Of a stretch of 64,000 nucleotides of DNA, positions 21,958 through 34,200 are shown piece after piece. Each line of letters begins with the position of its first letter. The first letter of the stretch is position 1. Made by a program: the position numbers and the translations under genes. The notes beneath the pieces are model-generated. The model worked only from the letters and a program-made list of their open reading frames with translations, was not told where the DNA came from and searched no databases. Origin of the DNA: Ephemerocybe angulata (taxonomy: Eukaryota > Basidiomycota > Agaricomycetes > Agaricales > Psathyrellaceae); contig JAACJK010000117.1 in assembly GCA_013368325.1 (NCBI GenBank), forward strand, positions 124,001-188,000, read 5' to 3'.

Positions 21958-22826
21958 GGTACGTGGATGAAGTAGTAGGTACCCTCGGACAATGCGAGGT
22001 CCACCGCACTTACGATCCGAAGTCTCCCCCTCGAAAACCCACAACAAAACACGCGGGCACTCAAATGGGATTATAACCATTCTCATAATCACGATTGAAG
22101 CGATGGCACTTGAACGTTTGAACAACACGGGGCTTTGGCATGTCTATCAGCTATTCTTTGGGGTTGACTGTTGACGTTTTACAGCCTTTCTGTCGGGGCC
22201 TTGGCATGTTGTACTTGGATTGCGAAAACTTACCTTGCTCCTTCAATCACACTGTCTGACGTTCAGTTTTTATGCTTAGATGGACCCTGATAGAGGCTCG
22301 TGCCGCTGAGCCCCAAAAAAGGTTTGTGCCACTGGCAATGGAGGATGATGGCGGACCATGCCCTTTCCCGATATGAATCCCTGGTAAGCCGTCCAACTTC
22401 CAATCACGCATCGAACTCGAAGTGCAAACTGCTCTTGACTTACCTCAACGATTATTAGAACCACTCAAGGACACGGAATCGTCGGTACCGGCCTCGAAGC
22501 GCGAGCGACTCGCGCGGATATCCCATTTCTCAAAGTACGATACCTTTGAAGTGGCAGAGCTAGCCTTCCCCTGCACGCCTCAATCGAGTGACCGACGCGC
22601 CACGCCACCCCCCGTGCTACTTGCGCGATTTTGTGGAGGATCGGCAGTGGAATAACTATCAGCAGAAGCTGTTCATATCCCGTCTCTCTTCTTTGATGCG
22701 CCGCGCCACATATGGTCCTGGAGCTGCTTCCCAGCGTGCGCTGGACGTAACGCTTCGTCGCCAATGAAGGGAATGGACTCTATAAATCGAGGGAGGTCGG
22801 AGACCCGCTACCGCGCTGAGTTGTTG
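21958..22826. other. Intergenic region
   Basis: About 870 bp between the tandem duplication and the TATA box of the next gene. Only short ORFs; no recognised feature. A second TATA-like TATAAAT is at 22781. Confidence 0.5.
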
Positions 22827-22833
22827 TATAAAG
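22827..22833 (+). promoter_or_regulatory. TATA box of small secreted protein gene
   Basis: TATAAAG, about 100 bases before the ATG at 22933. Confidence 0.5.
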
Positions 22834-22932
22834 GCGGCTTGGTTGAATGGTCAGCTTTAGCAGCAGCAGCAGCACTTGAAGCCAACAGCTCCACTTTTAC
22901 GCTTTCTTACACACCTCAACTCTCCTCCCAAC

Positions 22933-23729
22933 ATGCACCTCAAGTCCCTCGTTGCCTCGTTCTTCGCGTTCGGCGCCATCACCGCCGTTGTCGCCTCCGC
23001 CGAGCCCAGCGTGCTCGAGAAGCGCCAGAACCAGGCCGCGATCGAGCTCAGGCTGGCCGTCGGCGGCCTGAAAACCGCAGTGGCCACCATCCTTCCTGAA
23101 ATTGGTCTGTATATCCCCCACTTCGCATAAAAAAATTATAGAATACCACTCAATACTGATGTGTCCGCCCTGGGCCCATCCTTTGTCCGACGGTGATGAC
23201 CGCCGTTAGAGAAGGTTGTCGCCGCGGTCGGCTCTGTCGAGGCCAGCCTTGTGCCTCTCGTCAAGGAGCTCGTCATCGTCTTGGACCGCACCGCCGCCAC
23301 GATCGACGTTATTAGCAAGGCTGGCCAGGCCTCCATCGTCGTTGTCGACGAGATCGCGCGCGATGTTTCTGCCATCTACGCCGTACGCTGCCCTTCCTCA
23401 AATTTTAAACTCCAAACCTCCCTTCAAAAATTAGCTTAACGGGTCTTTCGCAGGAAATTATAAGGTCCACGAGCGGCGCCTTGCTCAGGAGGCCTGGGTT
23501 CAAGGATGTATATACTAAGTCCGGCCTCGAGACTGCGCTCGTTAGGTTCCTCTCCAGCCTCAGTGGTGTTCTCCCCGTTGTCGTCAAGGTCATATCCGCT
23601 TTGTACATTGCCTTTCTCTCCATCTTTTAGGGACGTCGATTTGCTGATTTATACGATAGGTTGAAGCTCCTCAGCCCCGTCCTGAACGCCCTGGGATGGA
23701 CCCGCCTCACCGCTACCCTTGGCATCTAA
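22933..23729 (+). CDS. Small secreted helical protein with a Kex2-type site
   Basis: A 187-residue protein with exons 22933-23104, 23210-23382, 23454-23602 and 23660-23729, all in phase. A signal peptide (MHLKSLVASFFAFGAITAVVASA) is followed by a short propeptide ending in LEKR, a Kex2-type site, so the mature chain should begin QNQAAIELRLAV. The rest is rich in Val, Leu, Ile, Ala and Ser with heptad-like spacing (KVVAAVGSVEASLVPLVKELVIVLDRT, in pieces of amphipathic helix) and ends KLLSPVLNALGWTRLTATLGI. There are no cysteines. I do not recognise a named family. The 105-base first intron is longer than is usual here. The last intron uses donor GTACAT; the more obvious GTCATA would break the frame. 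Confidence 0.7.
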
Positions 23730-26565
23730 GCCTAACATATGGGATCTAAATCTACTGGCGACCTCATGTTGTGTGGTGAATGGACTTTGAAGTTAGTGCT
23801 ACTCTGCTTGTCAAGTTGTTTGTTGTGTTTGGACTTTCTCGGAAATCTCTCGATGTTGTATTTTCCGGTAGAAGAGCAATCGCATTGCCTTAGTGCGTTG
23901 TTCCAGCATGACAGTAACAACCCCAGCGGCAACTTGAAGCCACTACGGTATACCGCCTCTCCCGGAGTCCACTTATTTCCTGCGGCTGAGTCGTTACAGT
24001 TTCAGCCAGGCGACTGCGAAACCCATGCTGTCCGCGTTACGAGTACCTTCAACTCAATACCAATAGTGGAAACGCGAGCCTCCTACCTCCCCACACAACA
24101 ATCAAACATCTCAATTGAGATACCAACTACCGCCATAGGGAGTTCTTGGTTTATTCCCGTTTTACCGTTTTACAGCTTTCGACTCACCTCGCGGGCTCGG
24201 CGCGCAAAACTAGCTGTACTCGGATTGAGAAGCATGCTCCGTCGGGCTCCATCGCCGCGTCTACGGTGTCTTAACTATAGGTAAGTACGTGGCAAGGCAC
24301 TTCGGAGGATAATGAATACGCTACGCACAATCAACGCCCCAGCTCTGATGCAGTTGAGGAGGAGCAAATGAACTCATATATTGGCAAGCGCCGTTGGAGA
24401 TGACCACTGCCTCTCCCGCTTTGACAATCCGAGAAACCCGGAAAATGCACCGTGTATCCTCGTACAGATTTGTATCAATTCATTCAGCTTCCCTTCTAGT
24501 TCACTATCGCTTCCAATTTCTACTGGGGGCTTGGAAGCAGCGGCGCTCGCGTACCCGGCTTTCGAATAGCATCCGCCGGCGACTATCATCGTCCTGCATC
24601 AGGAATTCTGCGTTGCGTGTCCTGCTGCTCTGAAGGACTAGAGAGCCTGTGAACTGCCGCATTGGTCGGAGTGAAGGGTAGATGAGCGAACGGCCGGACG
24701 TGTACTACCCCGTAAGGATGGGTTAATTGGGCGGCTAATTAGCCGAACCCTAATTCCAAGCATAGTGCGGCGTAGTAACTTCGCAGGTAAGCCACCGAAT
24801 ACGCTCTTCGAATGCTGTAGACAATAGTCTCATGGAACTGGATCTTCATATTAGCTCCCAGGAAATGGTTAATTGTGTACTTCGAGTTTAATCCAAGTAT
24901 CCTCATTGCCGCCCCTAGACGCCGGTCTACATCTTATAGATAGCCAGAAGAAGCCGGGACTTGACCCATGGCGACGTTCGTCCATTTTCGAGTGATAACC
25001 ACTTGGCTTCTCGTACATCGGCCTTACTTACATTACAATATACTGGTCATGCGTTTTGCAATGTACACCATGGACTGCTGACGCCGCGACTGTGCCGGAC
25101 CACAACACATCAGCGATATTATTTATCGGACACGTGGAATGACTTTACGTTGAATGAGCAGTGCTGGTCCCGACGTCGGCCAGTCCATGGTGATCCCGAG
25201 ATTTCATTGTTGGTCCCACTGTAATATCCAAGCCATGGACGTCGGACGAAGTCTCGTCCCTGAGGGTTTCGCAGTCAAGTTACCGCCGGCAGGATGGACC
25301 TTCAGGGACTGGCACGGGATGAAACAGTTCATCCTGACATCATCGTCAAAAGTGTTGTAGCACATTAAAGCAACCCCAAAATCCAAGTAACTGGCCCACC
25401 ACTCATTCATAAGACAAACTTCCACTCCACCCTAGAGTTCGACGGGAAGCCAGACTCCCGGCTTCCTGGATTTCCGATGGGGTGAGTGAGAAAAACAGCC
25501 ATGCCTCGACGTCCCGCTTACACCTTTTGGTTGCGAGACAGGAGGTATATCTGCTGGTCCAGGGGAAGGGCCCAAGTAGCATCCAGCTGGATGGCGGTTT
25601 CCCTGTTAGAAAGCTTGAGATGTGCGATGGCCCGGGGACGATAGGATCCACCCGCGAGTGTATCACAGGGTCCGCAGGGCATTTGCATAACCCGGACCTC
25701 GTCCGTCGGATATCTCGACAGCGTGCTTTGAACTTGAAGCACCTTGAAGCACCGGCAGCGGGGGGTCCCTGTCATGACTCACGAATTCGTAAGACTCTGA
25801 ATTGTTCCGTCATAGGGCGATGCAGGCCGGAGACATGCAGGGGACGAAGGGGAGAAGGGTTTTGGAGGAGGCAACATCGGCGTATTCGGTTCATAGGATT
25901 CGGAGTTTCCTAGCTGCATGCTGTGCGCAGTTGCTTATCGGTATGCTTTTGAGTTTCGGTGCGTATACCTCGAGTGTGATCCCGAGGGCAGTCATGGGGT
26001 AGTCATTTTACATTTGCCGCGGCTGGGGGTTTCATATAGTTTTTGGGGTAGGAACGTTGGGACGGTGGGTGCGCATGTCGTGAACCCAAGCCTGCTCGTG
26101 CAGCGCAGCAACCCGTCCTGACTCGTCAGTCGTCGAGCTACGATGTGGCTGTGAGTTCCAGCTGGGAGCAGTGCTAAAGTCTTGCTGGAGTCACTTTGTA
26201 TAGCGAGAGGCTCGGAGGCAGGGGAAGAGGGACGAGGAGGATGCTGCTGAGGCGTTATGTCCCAAGGAATGGAGTCGGATGCAACCAAGACGCCACCCAA
26301 ATGACTCCGGAGTGGCGCATGACTAATCAACTGAAGCCGTTGCTAAACACGAACACTCTCGTTTAGGCGCTCGTGTGATGTTTAGGAAGCGCCATCATTG
26401 CCCGGCCACCTTAAGCGAACTGGTTATACAGACTGGACATGATCAGAGAACCACCTGTACCCTCTGAGTGCAGAGTCAATTTCATTTGATGAAGAAAGGG
26501 GCTAAGAAACGTTAAACAAAGCATTTCCAACTACTACTCCTAGGATATCAAGTACGAGCCGTCAC
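23730..26565. other. Gene-poor region
   Basis: 2.8 kb with no supportable gene. A 181-codon ORF at 23739-24284 starts in the 3' flank of the secreted protein gene and has no recognisable domains. Other ORFs are below 145 codons, lie on both strands and lack similarity. No terminal repeats or transposase remnants were seen. Confidence 0.5.
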
Positions 26566-28508
26566 TCAATCGGCCTTGCGACGACGGTATGAGATACTGC
26601 GAGGCTCTTTGGGCATTGTGATCATCGTCTGGAGAAAGTGTTTAGCATAATACACAGGAAGTGGAGGATAGGAGCGACCTACATGGTAGTTATGCTCGGG
26701 AACGGCGTCAATGCGGAGCTCGACCTTGCGTATTACGGTCGCGAGCAGAGTACCGAGTTGCATGTAGGCAAACTGGAGAATATGGGTGCATGAGAAAACC
26801 GTAACAGGTGGGAGTTTCTGATGAAAAGCGCACCTGCTCCCCAATACACCTGTGCTTCCCGGCGCCAAAGGGCTGGTAGGGCGATTCCGTTCCCTTGCTA
26901 ACAGCCCCAAAGCCGTAATCGATCTTCTCGCCCTTGTCGTCGACGTAGGTGTTAAAAGCTTGTGCGGCAACGCCTTCAGGGTCACTCCAGCGGGAAGGGT
27001 CCCATTTTTCCGCGTTCTTCCAGATCCGGGGGTCCATCTGCGAAACAGCAGGTGAAGCCATAACAAAGTTACCCCTGGAGATGATGTACGTCTTGTCCTT
27101 TCCGGGGTTGGAGAGCGTTCCTGGAACTGCTATATCCTCGCGTACGTGCCGCATGATGCTGTGAATAGGAGGGTGCACGCGGAGTGTTTCGCGAATGACC
27201 GAATCCAGAACTGGGAGAGCTCGGAGCTCTTCGTAGGTCATCGGACGGAACGTGCCATCGGAGATTCCGAAATGCTGGACCTGCTCCCTGTAGAGGGCGT
27301 CGGCAACATCTTTGTTGTGCGCGAGGTGAAGCAACGCCCAAGATCCACTGGCAGAGCTCGTATGCTGTCCGGCCATGAGAAGAGCGATCATGAGGTGGGC
27401 GACTTGATGGTCCTCGAGGCCTTCGCCGTCACGGTACGTTTGCTCGAGGAGGGCGGAGATCATATCATGTTCAGCCTCGGAGTGTCCGGTCTTGCGCTTG
27501 CGAATGATATCAACGTAGAAATCGCTCATTTTCTTCTGCGCGCGGTCGCGTTTCCTGTAGCTTTCGAGAGGAAGGTTGGGTAGCATGAGGTTGGTAGCCG
27601 TGAACCCCCCATCCAAGTCATTGTATATCTGTGCAAATTCCTTGTTTATGTTGGCGCGTACTTCCTTACCCTGAAGGGTTCTTGAAGCCGTGAGGATGGT
27701 AATTTCCTGCATGACCTGGACGACATCAAATTGACCCCACTGCTTGACGTCGTTGGTTTGGAAAGTTCTGAAACTAGATTCCTCGTTGAAGTAATCCTCA
27801 ACTTCTTCTTCAATCATTCCAACGTATGCGCGCAGGTTGTCTGTGGAGAGGCCGGCTTTGATGAATCGCTTTTGTTGCATAAATGTCTCGTTGGGAACAT
27901 CGTAGATGACATCCCTTCCGAACACCGGCGTGGTAAGGGGCTAGAAATAGAAGGAAAGGTCAGGGCGCGTCTCCGTTAAAAAATCAAACGGACACGAACA
28001 GTGTACGCATCCTCAGCGTTAAATGTGATTGACTTTCCACCCAGGATAAAGCTGTTTCCTCTAGGCCCTAAGGCAACGGTAACGTGCCTTCCGAGGAGGA
28101 CAAAAGTGAAGACGTCGCCGTGCTATGAGAGCAGATTTGTCAATTTGTAAAGCATGGCTTGGTAGAGCTACTGTCGTACCTTCTCTCTGCATTCAAAGAA
28201 GAACTTCAGAGGGTTGTTCCCATACGCGATGGCGGAACCAACGAAAGGCAACCAATGAAAGACAATGGGCGGGTCCGTTTTGCGACGAGGGACGACCTAT
28301 AAGCTCCATCAGGGCCTCCTCCGCATTCACCGCTGTATGTGCGATTCGGACTCACCAGCTGTCTGGCAACATTCAATAAAATCGCCAGCACAGGGATGTT
28401 TATCAGCAATAAAATGACAGTCCTAGCGGACATCCCAGAAATCTGGGCATGCGCTTCAGCTGGATATCCTGAACCCGCGAGTGGGAGCGATGCGTTGAGA
28501 GAGGTCAT
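26566..28508 (-). CDS. ERG11: Sterol 14-alpha-demethylase (CYP51, ERG11)
   Basis: A 550-residue cytochrome P450 that removes the 14-alpha methyl group of lanosterol/eburicol in ergosterol synthesis; it is the azole target. Exons are 28508-28356, 28296-28180, 28122-28000, 27940-26834, 26772-26683 and 26628-26566. It has an N-terminal membrane anchor (TVILLLINIPVLAILLNV), the B'-region (FGRDVIYDVPN), an I-helix (MIALLMAGQHTSSASGSW), the ExxR (ETLR), and the heme loop PFGAGKHRCIGEQ with the Cys ligand. Length and motif order match fungal CYP51, and it should be ER-bound. The donor after exon 3 (GTTCGT) is weak but gives the expected AYTPLTTPVF. A 7-codon upstream ORF ends two bases before the ATG. 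Confidence 0.96.
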
Positions 28509-28510
28509 GT

Positions 28511-28534
28511 TTAGATAGGAAGGGATGAACACAT
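28511..28534 (-). promoter_or_regulatory. Upstream ORF before CYP51
   Basis: A 7-codon ORF (MCSSLPI) whose TAA is followed by two bases and then the CYP51 ATG. If it lies in the mRNA leader it would be expected to lower translation of CYP51. The transcript start is not known. Confidence 0.4.
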
Positions 28535-28952
28535 GCTTCCTGGCACCATAATCGCAAGGATTTTATGCCGTCGGCGGTCGGATGAATGCCACGCTCAAGT
28601 CGCGCTACGGATCAGAAATTAGAGCTGAGGACATTCAAACTCGAACGATTCCGGATGTTTCAATAGGAACAGTAGTATGATCCCACTTTGTGAGTGTTAA
28701 AATCATTCAAGGGCCATATGGGGGACATATGGTCTTCCTTGCATTAGGAGAATAATCGGGCGAGAACCTATGACGTGAGTTTTCCGAGCCGACAGGGAAC
28801 GGGGATCGAAAGGGTGGCAGCCAGCTCCAGATGAGCAATAGCTTTACCCTTCAGTGATTCCAGGGTCACCAGCGTGCATAGGATTCTCGCCTTTTGAATA
28901 CCGACGAAGCGTTGAGATTGAGGTGTCGTTCATACATATCCTATTAAATCGG
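28535..28952. other. Intergenic region, CYP51 promoter
   Basis: About 420 bp between the 3' end of the nuclease gene and CYP51, both on the minus strand. I looked for a sterol regulatory element (ATCACCCCAC-like) and found only a partial match near 28680, which I do not call. Confidence 0.4.
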
Positions 28953-30706
28953 TCAAGTTGCATTTGGAGCATCGTGAAAGTAGTTCCCAGCAAACGCCTC
29001 CTCCGGGTCCCAGCTACTCGATTCCATCAGCGCTCGGTCCAAATTATACCGACTAAGAGTTCGTGCGACAGCAGCATCGCTGTGGGCCAACGGCGACAAG
29101 GTAGCCGGGTCCAAAACAGGAGGGCAGGAGCTGAAGATCGCTCTCGCCGTGTTGATTTCGTCGAGGTACTCTCCTCGCGAGATCTTTGGGGAATATTTTG
29201 GCTCGTTTTCCAAGATATGCTCGATATCACCATAGCTCTTGATTAATTTCAGGGCCCGTACAGGCCCAACGTTGTTGAGCCGCTGCGAGAAGTCCGTTCC
29301 GAGGAGGAGTGCAAAGTCGACGTAACCGGGTCGGTCCAGATTCAAGGACTCCTGAATGTCCTTGCCGGTGACAATTTCGAGGGGACTATGACTATAGCTG
29401 CCAGCCAGGTTCCTCATCAGAGGTGCACCATAAACCAAGACATCCTGGAAACGAGTTAGAGATGGAGTTATAGGGATATGTGGTAGTCACGCACGGTATC
29501 TTCGCTGGCAACGAAGTCAGCCTTACCAGTAAGTACCATCGCAGAGGCCAGTCCCTCTGCCTCCACGTCGCCCTCCGCCAAAATGCATTGTATCCCCATT
29601 GCCCGCAGAATCTCTCTACTCTCCTCATACGTCGTTGGGGTTGGCAGATTCGTCCTGCGGTTAAACGAGCTGGACATGTCGTAGCTTTGAGACACCAAGT
29701 TCCCTGCAACTCCGGTGAGTTCCGTCAAACGTTCACGGTCGTCGGTGGAAACGGTAGAAAGACCATCCCAGAGGCGTCTCTCCTGAACTGCGAGATGAGC
29801 CTGCGCTTTCGTCATGAGGGTGTTGATATGCTGGTCAACGGCTTCTGCCAGAGGTGAAGTGGGGGATTTGGCGTCCTCTTGCGTGATCGTAGCCAACTGG
29901 GACAAGCTCTGGAGGAACTCTTGATACAAGCGCAAGAGGGTAGCTTGCACGCGCAAGGCATCCTCCTTCGTTGGTCCAATGGTGTCCAGGGGACCGAGGC
30001 TGGTATTCGTCGGCACAATCCCAGAGACGAGCTCCGATACAGCATCATCCGAGGCTTGGGAGCTCAAGGTCCGTAGCATATCCTGCACAGTTTGATCCCC
30101 GGCGTGCTTGGAGCTCAACGCTTTCAACGCCTCCAGTGTTCGCTGGAGCGCTGCAGGTGGAAGAGAGGAAAGGGTGGCAAAAAGGTCCTTCAAAGCATCC
30201 AGTCTTTGAAGGCGTCCGCCTTCGATGTGGCCTCTGGCTGCAGTAAGCTTCTGTGCGCTTCGCCTGCGCATGACCTTTCCAACGTCGGATGTCTATTAGA
30301 TCAGAATGCCAAAGAATGGTCCAAAAAGACGCACCTCCTTCCCCTTTGCACTATGTCTGGATTTTCCGTCGAAAACACACGTCGCCACCACCCCACTTTG
30401 CCGCATCTCTTCAGCTACACGATACCATCCCAAGACATGTCGGTGTGGATGAGTCGAAGGAGAGAAATGGAATCTCTGGGTGATGAGCGTCCCGTCACTG
30501 TAGTACAATGAGTAAAACGAACTCAAATAAAGAGAGTCCCACAGCTCACATAACAACATGCTTTCCTGTGATATCTTTGAAGCGATTTGGCAGCTTTTGG
30601 AATACGTTAGGACTGCATAGGCATTCAGTGGACCTTCGACTACCGACGCGTGTATTTGTACAGACCAGACTTTGCGAAGAAATGGTATCAATCCTTGAAC
30701 TCCCAT
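28953..30706 (-). CDS. XPG/FEN1-like structure-specific nuclease with a long spacer
   Basis: A 518-residue member of the XPG/Rad2 nuclease family. Exons are 30706-30666, 30612-30550, 30497-30335, 30292-29495 and 29444-28953. The N domain (residues 1 to about 90) has MGVQGLIPFLRKV, VVIDGTLITQRFHF and CVFDGKS with the acidic metal ligands. The I domain begins near residue 325 with CILAEGDVEAEGLAS and ends with ASEDTDVLVYGAP and LLLGTDFSQRLNNVGPVRALKLI (helix-two-turn-helix). Between them lie about 230 helical residues. FEN1 lacks such a spacer and XPG has a much longer one, so this is neither. It should cut flap or bubble DNA, or act in organelle DNA maintenance. The third intron is only 42 bases. 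The exact subfamily is uncertain. Confidence 0.87.
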
Positions 30707-31259
30707 GCGGGTTCAATGGTAGACCCAAGTGGAAGTTATATCTTCCCGATCTCAGGTGAGCATAAGCAGAAGTAAAGGACAGTGGTGGTGGTGGTGGAAC
30801 AAGACGAGCTTTCAATCAGCCAGTCTCAACCGCGTCGTCAAAAACGGCCGAACAAGGGTGGGAGCCAAAGCACGTGGCTCGCCTTATTGGCGCTTAAACC
30901 CGAAGGGTCCATGGGCGCTTATGCAAAAGTTGTGCGCCTTGCATGGCGTCGTCCTGCAGAAGTTTAGCCTAGACGCCCCAGGCACCATCCAGCCAAGGCA
31001 GTTAATGAGCCCTGGTGACTTCCTGAGATGAAGGAAACCTTTGCAGACTTCGCAAGTCAATTTAAAGGACGTCTCGGGGACGGGCACACCCACAGCCACC
31101 ACACACAGACCAAGAGAAAAATAGATATCAATTTTCGTACACAAAGATAAAACAAATCCATCCACCACAAAACATCACGCAACCTCCTATCGCGCGGCAA
31201 AAAAGAAAGAAAAAGACTAAAGAAAAGGAGGATGGGTGCTCTCCCAATGTTCAACCTAT
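30707..31259. other. Intergenic region
   Basis: About 550 bp between the nuclease gene start and the alpha-COP stop codon (both minus strand). It holds the nuclease promoter and the alpha-COP 3' UTR. A purine-poor A-rich tract lies at 31140-31230. No other feature was seen. Confidence 0.5.
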
Positions 31260-34200
31260 TCACCACGCCGCAGGCAAACCCGACGCAGCAGCCCCAATCT
31301 CCGTCAACTTCGTCAAAGGCTCCAGCTGGCCCTTAAATTGCGGCTGGAACGCGGCGTCGGTATATGGGCATCGGACCACGGGCGATCCACGGTATATAGG
31401 GGTGTACGTCGCCGCGCAGATATCGAACGGCGTGAACTCGTCGTACGCGATGGTGACAGAGTTGATGGGGTTCCTTTCACCAGCAGCAATTCTTTGACGT
31501 GCCTAAGGGAGAAAGAAGTTTAGCACCTCACAAGTAGGTGTGAATGGGACAAAACAACTTACCTGCGAAACGATTTTGGGATCGGGGTTCAACTCGATGA
31601 GACGCCTGGCAAAGCGAGCGGCCTGCGCATGGTTGTTGGCCTTGGCAAAGATACCAATCGCGCTCCGCAGAGCGATCTGGAGATGGGGCGGTTGCAGCTG
31701 GCAGTGGGTGAAGTACGCTGCGAGCTCCAAGTTGCGGATCTGGTTAGCTGGCTCCTCTTCGGCGACACGACGCCTCTCGAGCTCGATGGTGACACCAAGG
31801 AGGTATTCACGGGCAGCTGTCACCGTTTCTCTCCACTATCAAAAGTTCCATGGTTAGATGATATTTCCCAAAGACTTCTCGTAGCATGCGCACCTGTCTG
31901 GCTTCATCGTCAGAGGTGAGGACCACGAGCAACAAGGCCTCGAGCACCGAGCGGAAGATGGTCTGTGCGTCCGCGAGCTTGTTCCCTGACACGCTGCGGT
32001 AACCCTCAAGGAGCTCAGCGCGCACTGACTGCAACGACCGCACAGCGATCGGCAGAACCTTGCTGGGCGACGACTCTGATGGGTTGCGCCTCAAATGCAG
32101 CGCAAGGGGTGGTAGCGATGGAAGAGTGGTGAGGTATACATGTGCCGACCGGTATATTGACACAAACAGGGGCTTCAAAGGGGCGAAGTTGACGACACCG
32201 AATTGGCGGGTAAGAAGCTATGGAACACAAGATGAGCTCCTGAATATCCAAGTTAGGGAATGGACGCACCTGCATCGCCGTTTCAAACGAACCAGCAGCG
32301 ACATGATCGGCAGCCAGTGGCGAGTTGCGCACCCAGAGGTCAGTTTCATTAGGCCCAGGGGTTGCACCCGCACCCAACTCCTCCTCCTCCTCAACGGCTG
32401 CCTCAGCTTCGGGCGCCTGGAACTCATCTCCAGCGTCAGCATCGAGGTCCCAGCCGCCTTCTTCAGGATCAATCTCGTCGTGCTCCTCCTCCTTCGCCCA
32501 GGCATCGAGTGCACTGTGTGCACCGGCAGCAGCGGCATCTCCGTTGACATACTCAGGCTCGACACCGCCCTCGAGGACGCCATTAGCCAACGCTTTGTCG
32601 AAGAAGCTTTCCCCACTTGAAACTGACGGCCAGACAAGGTCGGTGGTTGAGGTTATCACGGGCGGTGTCCTTAATGTCGAGGTTCCATAGGATGGTACGT
32701 CGTCGATATCAGCCTCAGTAAGCCCAGCAGCCTCGAGGATCTCAGCAGCAATATCATCGAGTCCGTTCGTCTTCGCCGTCAGGTAAGCAAGAGGGTCTAA
32801 AACAGCATGTCAGATTGACTTCGAACAAAATCACGGGTGCCACTCACGGAGTCCTACATCACGAAGGACAGAGATCCGGCCTTCAATATCGCCAGCGTAG
32901 AGGGCGTTGTGGAATCGAGACATGGGGTCCCCGCGAGCATCCGCAATCTTCTGCATCTTCTGGAGCTTGTCCTTGCTGCCAACAGCGAGGTAAAGGAAGG
33001 AGAGCTTGTCGAAGTTCTTGGTCTGCTGATAGGCCTTCTCTACAATCTGATGAACGGTCGAGCAGTAAGCACAAGTGTGAAGCACCAAAACCAGTTTCGA
33101 CGGACCTTGTGATTACCCTGCTTCAAGGCCTGTTGGGCAAGACGGTTCCAGCAGTCTGCCCGGTTGATCTGTTTCGCCATTTCCATTGCAACCTCCAAGT
33201 TGCCACACTCGATAGCCAGCTCGAAACGAGTGTTGGTATCTTGAACGAAGTGCAAAGCGATCTGTTCATAACGTTAACCTCCAACCCTTCAAACGAAGGA
33301 AGCAGATGAAGAAAGGGACGCACCTCAGGGAATCCCTTCTTCTGGAGGTAAGCAATGATACTCTGCCCAAGCAAGGTCGAGGTGCGGATAATGTAAAGCA
33401 TCTCTTCATAGTTGTTCTTGAGCAGAGCCAACTTGAAGCGGTATTCTGTGGGATCGAAAGTGATGGTCTTCGGGCGGGCGGAGCGATCGAGGCAGTAGAC
33501 GGTCTTGCCCTTGACACGGGTGAGGTAGACAGGGTTGTCGAGGGTGCAGATGACACCATTGTCCCTGTAAGTCGAAAAAATCACGGTAAGTTTTTCAGCC
33601 AATTTAAGATGCTATGGAATGACGCTTGCGCTACGGACCCCTGGGACAGGCAATATTTGATGTGGTTGAGCGTCGAGTAGATGAACACGCCAGCATCGTC
33701 CCAAGCACCAGACTTGATACGGATGGTCTCGTGAACAAGACTGTGCTGGGAGAAGTTCTTGTTTGCGACAGTAATAGCTAATGGAGGGTGCTTAATTGAG
33801 GAGAGGACTGCACAGAGATTCTACGCACTGTGCTTGCTCATCAGCGCCACCAAGCTTCCGTCGTTGCTCCAGGAGATGTACTTGACGGGCGGGCTGTTGA
33901 TCTCGCCGATAGTCTTCTGTTGCTGAATATCGTACAGTACAACCGAGGTCGTCGAGCTGAGAATCAAGCAGGCAGTTCCACCGTAGAAGATCTCGTTGGT
34001 CTGAACAGGTGGCTTGATGCTCTTCACCACTGTGTTGGAGAGATCCCTGACTTCGATGAGCTACAACATCGGTGTCAGCGAAACATCGTCGAGAAGCAAG
34101 CTACAATCATACCTGGCTGGCCTTGTTGAGAATGGCAAACCTGTTGCGAGCAACAAAGATCGCACTTTGGCCGGTACCCCTCTTCCCATCCACGCTCGAG

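Noticed and set aside
23739..24284. 181-codon plus-strand ORF after the small secreted protein gene
   Set aside because: Starts within the 3' flank of that gene, shows no domain, no plausible leader and erratic composition.
28670..28695. Sterol regulatory element near the CYP51 gene
   Set aside because: Only a partial match to ATCACCCCAC; such matches are expected by chance.
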